From contig JAALGY010000041.1 in assembly GCA_032358165.1 (NCBI GenBank), forward strand, positions 2,728,001-2,792,000: a DNA stretch of 64,000 bases, read 5' to 3'. Below, piece after piece: positions 12,231 to 23,200 of this stretch. Made by a program: the position numbers and the translations under genes. The notes beneath the pieces were generated by a model. That model was given only the letters and a program-made list of their open reading frames with translations, ran no database searches and was not told the origin of the DNA. The stretch is from Diplosphaera chodatii (lineage: Eukaryota; Chlorophyta; Trebouxiophyceae; Prasiolales; Stichococcaceae). Position 1 is the first letter of the stretch, and every line of letters begins with the position of its first letter.

Positions 12231-15200
12231 ATGGGCTGCCCGCCGCAGGAGCCGCCGCCGGAGACTTTCCTCATGCAATTTGGGCTGCGGGTGGCGCAGC
12301 TGCTGTGCCCGGCGGTGGCGGTGCCGCAGGTGTTCGCTGCCGTGAGGCAGGCGCTTTCGGAGGCATCCGCTGCTCGGCCGGAGGCGACCCGGCCCGAGGC
12401 TGCCCGCAAACTGGAGCTGGTCTTCGTGCACGACTGCAGGTGTGCTTGAATCATGCATGCAGCCGAATAGGGCCTGCGCCGCCCGGACAGGGGCAGTCAG
12501 GCAGCTCGCCAGTGCCCGGCAGGGCAGCAGCAGGCAGGTGCCAGGCCGCATGGGCGGCAAGCAAAACCCTGCGCAGCATGTAGAACACACGCAGGATAGG
12601 CTTGCCCTTCGTGCCTGAGGTCATGCGCAGCACGAGGCCTCGTACGCCTGCGGCCCGGGGGTCGCTGAGAGCGTGGTAATCGGGCTCCGGGGTAAACGCG
12701 AGGTCTGATAGGCAAGGCGTGCAGCTACGCCTGGCACCAGCGCTGCACATGGGCACACACGCCAGAGCGTAGGATTGGATGGCAGCTCTCCGGCAGGCAA
12801 TCTCCGCGCAGGCCGCGCCGTACATGGGCACCCTGCAGGGCGTGCACATGGCTCAGGTCAATTTGCCGAACCACCAGCCGTCAGGGGCTCAGCCTCGCGT
12901 CAGTAGGGTCAGGTGCTCTCTCTGATGCTTGGCAGCGGTCCGCACAATAGCGGCTGGCCTCTGCGGCATCAGTCAGTGGTGGTCCACACCGCACATGCGC
13001 CTTCTGCCGCGGCTGCCGGTACAGGAGACTGCAGTGCTGGAAGCCGTATGCAGAGCCCCGTGCAGCTCGTATCGTGCGGCATGGTCAGCTTGATTGTCAC
13101 CTGCAGCAGCTGGCCGCAACTGCTCGCTGGATGGCAAACCAGCATCGCAGGCAGCTCATGCCGCCGGTGGCTCTGGGGAGATCGAGCACTGTAAAATTGG
13201 CCCAGGCAGGTCTTATCCGGGAGCGATGCCTGCAGCACTTTCTGACATCTTTCATACCTGGCCGTGCAGGAACCACGGCTGCAATCGGCCCCAGTGCGTG
13301 CTGTGCAAGCAGAACCCCGCGCGGCGGTGCACCGGCAACTTTGCGCCAAAATACTGGGTCGGCGACCGGCTGCTGGCCAAATGCGACGGCGAGATCCAGG
13401 TGATCTGGAGGGGAAGCACCTCGTCTGGCGGCGCCGCAACGAGCTCGACCAAAATGGGGCTGGACATATGAGGCGATGGGCTGCTTGGCCATTGGGAAGA
13501 GGCCATGCTGCAGTGGCAGACGCCCATCTGATGAGCATGACCTGCTGGGCTGTCGTTGACATATTCACGTTTCCGTGCGGCAGATCGAGCTGCTGGACGC
13601 CGCCACGGGGCAGCGCATCACGGACGACGTCTCGAACCTGCGCCTGGAGGCAAGCTGTCACCTCAGCTTCTGAGCTCCAATCCCTGCCGGCGTGCTCTGC
13701 AATGCTCTGCCGCTCGTCCGCAACAGCGCCACCGCTCAAGGGCAGGGTGTCAGGGCCCTTCAGCAATGTCTAGTCGGTGGTTATGGTCTGAGGGTGCTGT
13801 GCATGCTCTCCGCAGGTGTGCATCCTGGACGGCAACAAGTATGCGAGCCGGTGCCGGGAGGAGGGGGAGCAGTCGTGGGACATCCTGCGGGACTGCATGG
13901 TGCTGCGCAACCAGCGGCGGGAGCCGCTGCTCACCTCCTCCGCCTGCGCCAACGACTATGAGACGCCGCAGGTGAGGATGTGATCGCTGACCTGCGAACC
14001 CTGATGTCAGCGCTATGAGCTACTGTTGACATGCGCCACTAGCTATGAGCTTCTGGTGGCCGAGGTCCAGGAAGCTCAGCATACCCTCGCTTATTTTGTC
14101 AACGGAATGTATGCGCAGCAGTAGGGCTGTGCGGCTCCCACTGCAGCGCATCTGTGTGCAGCTGGATGTCCTGACACGAGGAACCTTCTGGGCGCAGGTG
14201 ACGCTGAAGTTCGGCGGCGACAGCATCGTGGTGGCCAAGGACCTGAAGGTCACGGAGTCCAGCGAGTCGGTGCTGGCGGGCACCAAGCGCCCGCCCTTCC
14301 GCCTCATGGTGCGCTGCGTGCGCACCGACGGCGCGCCCGTCCACGTGCGGCCCGCGGTGTCGGAGGAGTTCGTGGTGCGCCCCCGCTCCTGGGAGCTCTG
14401 CTCACCCCCCACACCCGCCCAGTGCTTCTGCAGCAGATTACAGATGCCAGCATGCGTGGTTCAAGCATGGCAACATGCCATCGCTGCGCCTTGCAAGGTA
14501 GTCAGAGTGGCGGCGCTGCAAGATGACGCCCCACTTGCCTGCCGGCTAGTGCACTGCTCACGGCGCCATGCATGCTCAGATGCACAGACGTTGCTGACCA
14601 CCAGCTGCCCAGCTTCGATTTAGAGAATCAAGGAGGCATGCCCTGGCAGATGCACATGCCTGAAGCATGAACGCCTGACTCCGGTACCTGGCTTAGTTCT
14701 GATGTACTGGCCTGCGCAGGTGGTGACCAAGCGCACGAAGAACCTGAAGAAGCAGGAGATCCCGTCGCTGGACGACCCCATCTCCAAGCTCAACCACATC
14801 GGCAAGGAGACCGTCAAGAAGCTCAACGAGCTGGCCGCCGCCGCATCCGAGTCGGAGATCGACCTGCGCCTGCCGCCCGACCTACACCAGTGCGGCCTTG
14901 CACTGTCACTGCCTCGATGGCTGCTGCACATATCTTACTTGTGAAAGCCTCCTGCAGCAGGCGCGCTCGTGACTCATGTCCTGCTGGCAGCTTGCCACAA
15001 CCTCGACTTGGTAGGACTGCTGCATGTCGGTGCAGGATGGCCGCTCTGAGGGTGTCTTGGCGCAACCTGCTGCAGGGTGACCAAGGTGCGGCAGTTCCAG
15101 AAGCTGGCGCTGATGAGCAGCGGCGACGGGCAGATGCAGCAGCGCCTCAAGCAGCTGCTCAAGCTGTCCAAGGAGAAGTGGGACTCGGCCTGCGAGCACG

Positions 15201-18200
15201 CCAAGACCGCCGTCAACGTGCGCACCGCCGTGACTGGGCTGAATTGCCTATGCCTGTGATCACCATATGCCATATTGCAGCCGAATGGGGCACCGGGCAG
15301 TCTGGGGTTGCAAGTGCTGTGCTGCAGCTGGTCAGAGCGCACGATGTGCTGTGCTGTATGGAGTGTTGCACAGGACCATGCAGCTGAAATCGCGTTCTCT
15401 GCACGTTGTTTCGCAGGCGGACAACCGGGTCAGGGCCTGGTACTCGGAGGACATGTCGGTGGGGCTGCTGTACAAGTGCGCCCTCGGCGACATCCAGCCC
15501 GACGCGCCCGTGGGTGAGCGACACTGAAAGTGTAGACATTGAAAGCATGGTAGTACCACAGGGTAGTGCATGAACCTATCTGAAACCCTGATGCAAGGTC
15601 AAGTACGCCAAGTATGCAACGTTGTAGTAGTAGATGGTGTGCCATCGGCAGCGACGAACGGAAGCTTCTCCTGGAAGTGCGGGCTGCAACGCGCTTGCCA
15701 GCCGAGGCGCGCTGTGCTGACAGCGCGCAGCGCTGCGAGACACGAAGCCCAGTCGCCGCATCGCCGGCCGGCTGCGCCCCGCGCCCCTGGCCCGTTGCAT
15801 CGCCTCCAGACCCCGGACGCGTGACCGCCTGGGCCCCCTCCCTGTAGCACAACTGCAACACTCCCTCCCTGCCCTGCAGCGCTGATCCAGACGCGGCCGG
15901 AGGGCATGGACGTGGTGCCCAGCGAGCAGCAGCTGCCGGGGCAGCGGGACCTGGCGGCCGCGACCACGCGCCGCGCGACGGCGGCCTGGTGGCAGGACGG
16001 CCACCCCGGGTGGATGATCTTCACGCTGGGCGGCACCCACTTCGACTCCCTGGACCAGGTCATCCAGGTGCGCCCGCCGCAGGGGCCCCGCCCCCTGCAC
16101 CGACTCCGCCGAACGCACCGGCCTCGTGGAACGCGCTGTCGCTGCACTGGGAGGTGCCGCTGCTCGCTGGCGTGTTTACTGAGTTTGCTGCGCTGGTGCG
16201 TCCTGTTGCTGGTGTGTTGCGGCTGAAGGGCGCGTCATGTGACGCGCATTACCATGCGTTCCCCCGCAGTTCAACAGCGGCGGCAACGGCGGCGGCGGCG
16301 GCGGCGGCGGGCGGCACATGAGGCCCGAAACCGCGTCGCCCTCGCTGGGCGGCGGCCACTCGCTGCACGGCGGCGGCAGCGGCGGCAGCCACGGCATGGC
16401 TGGCGGCGGCGGCGGCATGCACGGCGGCGGCGGCAAAACCGGCCGGCAGCGCGGGGTGCGCACTACACGTCACTTGCAAGCTGAAGTCTTCATCCACAGC
16501 ATTGGAACTTTTCTTGTGGATGCCCTCTTCCAGTTGTGTTGGTGCATGCCGCATGCTTGCACAATCAAGCTTTTTAGAGGTGGCCACACTGCAGCACCAT
16601 GCAAGTGCCGACAAAGGCAGCATAGCAGGTGTGTTGATCTGGCGGACTTGGGTGCAGATGGACCTGATACGAGAGAAGCCCCACGAGGCGGGCGCAGCAA
16701 TGCTGGACATCGGCACCTTCGGCACGCGGCAGCACTCGTCAGCCGGCTCCGACCAGACAGGTGCGTGCGCGGCGCTTGACTGCCGCCGCCCTACTACTGG
16801 TTGACAGACTGCTGCCGGTGTGCCTGGTGGTCTGTCACTGCAGGATGCACAGCCGGTTGCCAGCCAGCATCGCCTCAACCCGGCAATCGCGCAGTCCGGT
16901 TCGTGAATGCTGCAGACCTGCACATCGGGCGGCACGGGGGGTCCCCCCCGGAGCGGGCGGGCGCCGGCGGCGGCCTGCAGCGCCCCCTGGCGCTGTCGCT
17001 GGGCCCCCGGGACCGCGACTCCTCCCGCCGCCCCTCTCTTCAGGTATGCAAGGCCATAGCCTACGTGCTCGTGTCTGACCGCTCCATTCTCAAGCTACGG
17101 AAGGGACTACGCAGTAAATCGATGGACATGCAGCATCACGGTGACACAGCAGTCGCTGTGTGTGCACCCCAGGCGACAGCCGCCAGCATGCCCTCATCGG
17201 TGGGGCAGCCGGCGAACCCGTTTGGCGGCTTTGGCGGCTTCGGCGGCGGGGGCGGGGCTGGCGGCGGCGGAGGCGGCGCCGCACCGCCGGCAAACCCCTT
17301 CGAGACCGCCACCGAAACGCCCTTCAACAGCCACGGCGCCGCCCCCGGCTTCGACCCCATGCACGGTGCGCCTGCGGGAGGCGTGATGACATTGCATGGC
17401 CGCTTGTTACTGCGCCACACCACATACCAACGTGACCTCCACCACGGCAGCGTGAACATGAGGTGCACGGCGGGCACAGAAGGTGGCAAAGTAGACACCC
17501 GAGTGACAAGTGCGCCGTGCGACGGCAGGGTTCCAGCGCCTGAGCGGCAGCGACAACTACGGCGCCCGCATGGGCAGCCTGGGCCCCTGGACGCCGCCGC
17601 AGCTGGCGTCCATGTCGGACATGGGCGCCGCGGGCGGCCTGGCGCTGCAGCCCCTCATGTCCCTCAACAACCTGCTCAAGCTGGGCAGGCGCGCTGCACA
17701 CCCGCCCTGCCGCTGCATGTGCTCGTTGTCCGGTGCACCATGTATGGGCAAAAGTGACCTGATTTGCAGCAGCCCCGTTGCGCCAATCATGCAGCAGCAT
17801 GATGCAGCTGCAGCGGGACTTGTGAGCGACCCTGAGCTGCCACGGAGGTGCAGCTGCTGCAGCTGAGTCAAGTGTTGTGTGAGCCACATGCTGAAACGGA
17901 TAAAAAATGAATTACCTGCAGTGTGGGCAGCCTGGGCAGCCTGCCGCCGATGTCGGAGTGGGAGCGGCAGGGAATCCCCTTCCCCGGCGGCATGCAGCCC
18001 CCCGGCGGCGCGTCGGCAGCAGGTATGGGAAACCTGCTATTTCCATGTATGTATGCCGCACCTGCATGTACCTGCCACACAAGCCTCAAACGAAGAAATG
18101 TTGTGTAGCCGAGCTCGACCGTCAGATGCACCACCACGCTCCTGTTGCCCTGGTCCCTGATTCCACTGGCGTCTCTGCTGTCATGCAGAGGCCGGGGACG

Positions 18201-19193
18201 AGCAGGCGGCAAAGCGGCGGCGGCTGGAGTCCACGTCAGCGCTGCTCATGCCAGGGTTTGGCGGCGGCAACGGCGGCCCGCCCGGCAGCCTGCCCAGCCT
18301 GAACCTGAGCCTGGGCATGATGGGCGGCCAGGGCCTGGGGCAGGGCCTGGGCCAGGGTTTAGTGGGCGCCACGCTCGGCAACTTCGGCTTCGCGCGCGAC
18401 AGCCTGACGCAGCACCAGCAGCAGCAGCAGCAGCACCACCACCAGCCGTTTGGTGGTGGCGGGGGCGGGCCCTTGGGGGCCGCTCCAGGGGGGCCGCCCA
18501 GCTTCGACCCGCATTCGGCGCCGCAGCCGCAGCCGTCGCCGCCGCCCATCGCGGCGCCGCCGCTGCTGCATGCTGAGCCGCCGCCGCCGCAGCAGCAGCA
18601 ACAGCAGCAGCAGGTGGCACAAGGCCCTGTTGCCTTGCTAAAGTTCTGGCCCCCGGGGCAAGCAGATGTGCTGCATGCTGCCATGTGGCACCACAGTAGC
18701 TGCACCAAACCTGCGCACGTCAGTGTGGGGAAGGCTAGTTGTGCTCATGCACTCTCGCGCGCCGCATCACAGGCGAAGCCCGAAGGACAGCTGGACATCG
18801 CGCGCCGCTCCAGCGGGCCGCTGCTGCCGGCGCGGCCGCAGAGTGGCGGCGGCGCCGGCCTCCCGCCGCAGCTGCAGCAGGTGCGCGTTGGCTGCCAGTA
18901 CCCACCCTGTTGTGGAACCTCCCGCCTGGCCGTCACTTGCAGCAGCTGCAGTGCATGGTGTGAGACAGCATGCTTCGGCGCACATCGTCCGAAGGCGCGT
19001 TTCACACACGCAATTGCGGTGGTGTCTCAGGGCGGCAAAGCGTCACCGGAGCTGTCGCCGGTGGAGCAGCTGCTGGGCATGCGGCAGGGCGGCCGGGATC
19101 CCGGCGGCGCCATGCGGATCAACAGCGGCGGCGCTGCAGAGATGCCGCCCCAGGGTGGGCGCCCAGGCTCAGCCGAGCAGGCGCCGGCATCCG

Positions 19194-19236
<43 letters not shown>

Positions 19237-19306
19237 GGGCACCCAGTATGCTGACGGCGGCGGCAGCCAGGGTCTGCCTGTAGGGGGCGGTGGCAGCGGC
19301 GAATGA
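12231..19306 (+). CDS. CBP60-like (calmodulin-binding protein 60 fold) nuclear protein, 18 exons, 1004 aa
   Basis: CBP60 proteins are plant DNA- and calmodulin-binding transcription regulators. Exons, all in phase: 12231-12439, 13270-13399, 13584-13649, 13816-13971, 14198-14374, 14720-14889, 15076-15217, 15417-15513, 15880-16067, 16270-16455, 16658-16760, 16916-17043, 17173-17365, 17529-17688, 17922-18022, 18189-18613, 18773-18880, 19031-19306. A stop at 12222-12224 precedes the ATG. Order: a Cys motif (HGC..PQCVLCK), IELLDAATGQ, VCILDGNKY, REPLL, PPFRLMVRC, RPAVSEEFV, then PSLDDPISKLNHIGKETVKKL, and finally KEKWDSACEHAKTAV. This matches the CBP60 order: effector-type beta domain, P.LDDEVWRLE.IGK, HAKTCV. 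The C-terminal half is Gly/Gln/His-rich and disordered, with a nuclear signal KRRRLE at 744-749 and a final poly-Gln. Two introns use GC donors. The family call is by recognition of motif order, not a search. Confidence 0.7.
12440..13269 (+). other. Long first intron of the CBP60-like gene
   Basis: An 830-nt intron, the longest in this gene. It contains minus-strand open frames (for example 12451-12849) but no domain I recognise. Long first introns often carry regulatory sites; nothing specific was identified. Confidence 0.5.
13650..13815 (+). other. GC-AG intron in the CBP60-like gene
   Basis: The donor is CTGGAG/GCAAGC, and the acceptor CTCCGCAG leads into VCILDGNKY. Both flanking exons are phase 0 and continue a conserved beta-domain. 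No usable GT lies at the junction. Confidence 0.8.
17689..17921 (+). other. GC-AG intron in the CBP60-like gene (low-complexity half)
   Basis: The donor CTGGGCAG/GCGCGC, phase 2, joins to TGTGGGCAGC. The joined frame reads L-G-S-V-G-S-L and continues open. It lies in a disordered region, so support is phase only. Confidence 0.6.
19199..19234 (+). repeat. (CAG)12 microsatellite encoding poly-Gln
   Basis: Twelve CAG codons in the last exon of the CBP60-like gene, read as Gln. A second shorter Gln tract ends exon 16 (about 18590-18613). Confidence 0.9.
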
Positions 19307-20224
19307 CGTAATGGCATAGTGGCCAGGAGTAGTCAAGGACGCAGCACCCGCGCCGACCGGTGATGAGCAACGTAGTCAGATTGATGTACATGTAGTGCCG
19401 GGATTGGGCATGGCGGGGCAGCGGCTCAGCTAGTGGCTAGAGACACAATCATCTTTGTGGGTCAGACGGTCAGAACAGCAGGTTTGGCAGCAGGTGCATA
19501 TATACAGAGTTTGGAGCACAGGAATGCAGGCTGGGATCTGGCTGTAGATGCAGGTTTCTTCCGCCTTGAGCACGATGTCCTGGTTCTGCGTGAATAAGTT
19601 GCAGCAGTGTTGCTCACATATTGTGGTTCAGTGTTTTGCTTGGTGCTGCATGGTTTTGGCAGTGAACTGCGTACTGATTGCTAGTCCGTGTTGCGTGCTG
19701 TATTTTGGAAGTTTGGCAACTCAACCTGCAATCTTGCACCGACATCATACAAATACAAGGAGGTATATACAACTGGAAGCAGGAGGCAGCTGCAAGCCCG
19801 TGCGCCTCAGGGTGGGCAAAGGCACACTGTACGGGTGCCTGGATCTGTTGTTGCCCTGCGCCATGCGGTACGGCACCGACTATTTCGCAGCACTGAACAC
19901 CAACGGCGCAACAAATCAGCGGAACTGGGAGTGGCTAGCAGGCCTCAAGGCAGTCGGTCCAATAGCGCCTACCTGTAGGACGCTTTTGGGCTGATTTTCC
20001 CCATATACGGAAGCCTGCTGACGCCCTGACTACGTCCGGGTGGGCGGAGTGCAGCACAGCATTGCGGCGGGACAGCAAGCTCGCAGAGCCTGCGGCTAAG
20101 CACCAGATATCACGTTTTCGAGCCAATGGGCTGCAATGTCGCCCCCGTAATAAGACTGCGCTGCTGACTGGGGTTTCGTGGCAGAACCTGCCGCCTATTG
20201 GCTCCAGTAGCCACCACGGTCTGC
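19307..20224. other. Intergenic region upstream of the PAM gene
   Basis: About 0.9 kb holding the CBP60-like 3' UTR and the PAM promoter/5' UTR. An AT-rich CATATATACA stretch near 19497 and GGTATATACAA near 19762 resemble TATA elements but sit far from the PAM start. An open frame at 19548-19994 shows no domain. Confidence 0.4.
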
Positions 20225-23200
20225 ATGGCGCGGCCAGCACCAGCTCAGATGTACATCCTATACGTCACACTGCTGGCGCTGCTGGGCCTTGTGAGCTGTC
20301 AGGGCAGCGACACGATCTCGGCCCCAAGCGCATCCTTCGATGCGACGCCCACTTCCCTGGCCGTGCGGCTGCCTGACGCCTCGCTCGACGGCGAGGACAA
20401 GGAAGACTCATACTTGTGCACCTCTGTGGAGCTGCCCGCCGACACGCTGCACCTGACGGCCTTCGAGGCGCTGGCACACTCGGAGGCAGTCACCAGCATG
20501 ATGCTCTACGGTGAGGACCTGAGCCAGTGCACCAGAAAACTCTGCTACTGAGGCCTTGGTATTTTTCACACAGCCTGCAGTCACTTAGGTCAACACAGCA
20601 TGCTGCAGGAGTTGCTCCAGCCGTGACCTCCCGCACATGACGTCTGCTGCACCGGCGGTGCGCCCCAGCAAAATAGGAAGTGAGGCTCACCGTACGTTGG
20701 CCTGCAGGCTGCAAGGTGCCGGCGGAGACGGGCCGCGTGTGGTCCTGCTACATGCGGTCGCCGTGCGGGCTGGGGCGGGAGGCGATCCTGACCGGCTGGT
20801 CGGCCGAGGCGCCCGCGGTGGCGCTGCCCAAGGGCGTGTCGTTTTCAGTCGGCGCCGGCACCGGCATCCAGCACGTCGTCCTGCAGGTGGGCTTCATCCA
20901 GTACACTGATGCGTGTGGGGACATGTTGTGGTTTCTTTCCTGAAATTCTCTGAAACCGGGTGCCCGCCGACCGGTCATCACTCCCGCTGGGGTGAGACGC
21001 CTCCCGCTCGACACCTATGTCCAATCCACTGCGAGGGAGCAGTGGTATAACCAGCAATTTTCTCGCCGCAGGTGCACTACCAGAAGGGGCGCCCCGCGGC
21101 GGACGCCCCGGGGTTCAGCCTGGCGCTGTCGCCGCGGCTGACGCGCAGCGCGGCCGGCATGCTGACCTTCGCCAGCCGCTTCGCGGTGCCCCCCGGCAAG
21201 CCCAGCCACCTGGTGGCGGCGTCCTGCTGCTACGCCGGCTTCGAGCCGCTGCACGCCCTGGCCTTCCGCGTGCACACCCACGAGCTGGGCAGGTGGGGCC
21301 TGCTGCTGCAGTGTCAGAACACATACCCTGCGCTGCTGGCGTCGCTCTGCCGAGTGATTTTATCGTGAACCGATCTGCACAGGATGCTTGCTGGTAGCAA
21401 TGTAGCTAGCAGGAAGAAGTAAGCTACTGCGCCATGTGACCCTACAATGTGATGAGACAGTCACCGGTGCAGGACAGGTCACCACTAAGCACAGCGGCAC
21501 GCACACTGCTGATCAGCGGTGAGCGATGCGATGCTGACGCCGCAGGTCGGTGTGGATGGAGCGGCGGACGCCCAGCGGGCAGGCGCGCGTCGCGGAGGGG
21601 GACCCGCGACGGGGGCAGGGCTTCGCCCCCGTCGGCCAGAAGGCGCTGACGTTCCTGCCGGGCGACCGGCTGACCACCACCTGCGACTTCGACTCCACCT
21701 CCCGCACGGTGCGAGATGTTCGACGCGGCAGTTTTGCACGGCAGCCTCTAGTAGCTTTGCAAACACATGGCCATGGCAGCTGCTATAGTGCTCCTCGTGT
21801 CAACAGGGTTCAGTGTGATGGAGGCTCCGCCCTCACAGCATGCTGCCCTGATGTCTACTGTGCAAACGCAGTTAGGTGTCTGGATGCCGCTCAGCTGCTC
21901 AGTGCTTCTTGCAGCTCAGCGGTGTGCCCGAACCATGTCAGGCCTGCGATCAGCTTCAGGTCTGACTGCTGCAGGCGGACACGCTGGCGGGGCCGGACAC
22001 GGCGCAGGAGATGTGCAACATGTTCATGATGGTGTACTCGGAGACGCCCTACTTCATGGTGCGGCCCCCCTGCAGCACCACCCCACCCTGCGCCCGCACC
22101 CAGATCTGCGTCTGTGTCCGCACAGGCCTACCAGCCAGAACACATGCGTGACAATGCCAGCGCACGTCTGCCGACCTTTGCTAGTGCTCACAGATGCGAT
22201 TGCAATCCGCAGGTGTGCGGCAACGACAAGGTGCACGTGCGGCCCGAGGGGCCGGGCGGCATTCCGGAGGGCGCGGCACTCACGGCGGCGGGGCCCCACC
22301 TGTGGCGGCCGCCCCCGCCGCTGGGCCGCGGCCAGAACGACGGCTCCGTCGTCGGCCAGATCTCAGGTGCCGAGCCACATCGTCTTGATGCAGTTCGAAA
22401 GTTGAAAGCCCTGCGCCTTATGATCGCAGATGGAAGCAGCCTGAACGTCATGCAGCGTTCCATGCTTGCAGCTCACGAGTACGACATGACTGACACTGCA
22501 GCCACTGTAGCCCTAAAGCTTGTCGCCAAGCGCTGCCTCCGCCTGACCACACACCTCACCTGTGTCCATGCAACGACGCGTGCAGGCGTGGCCAAGGGGC
22601 ACGGCGACACGGTGTGGGTGCTGCACCGGGGCGGCAAGCCGTGGGACCGGGCGACCTTCTTCTCGGGCGGCCGCGCAGAGCACATCACCGACCCCGCGCC
22701 CATCCGCGGCCCCGTCGTGCTGCAGCTCAAGCAGGTGCGCCTGACGCCTGAGCCATTCTGCAGCAGGCTGTGCTGGGGGCAGGCAGGGACTGCCCAAAAC
22801 TGAAGTTGGTGGCAGGGTGGTCCAGGAGCAAACAAAACAGCAACAGCCTGTACCCTGAACGCCCTGCAACCATGTGGAATGCTGGCACATGACGATATTC
22901 CGCTCGACCCCGCTGCTCCATTGTGTTCTGAAGCGTATTCCAGCATGGTCTCGCTGCACGTGCAAGCTCCACCAGCTGATGTCAGTCCTTGGGCGACCCC
23001 GCAGGACACTGGGGAGGTGGTGCGTGCGTGGGGCGACGGGCAGCTGGTCATGCCCCACGGCATCGCGGTGGACGCCCGCTCCGAGGCGATCTGGGTGACC
23101 GACGTCGGCCGGCACCAGGTTCGTCGCTGTGGATGTTGAGCCTCATTCGATGTTTCAAGTCGACTTTGGCGTCAGCACACAGCTGCCCGTATCTCACACT

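Noticed and set aside
12451..12849. Minus-strand frame inside the first intron of the CBP60-like gene, considered as a nested gene
   Set aside because: It has a plausible helical stretch but no family match, no flanking exons and no start context.
16249..16935. Minus-strand Ala/Pro-rich frames opposite the poly-Gly exon
   Set aside because: Shadow of GGC-repeat coding sequence in the CBP60-like gene.
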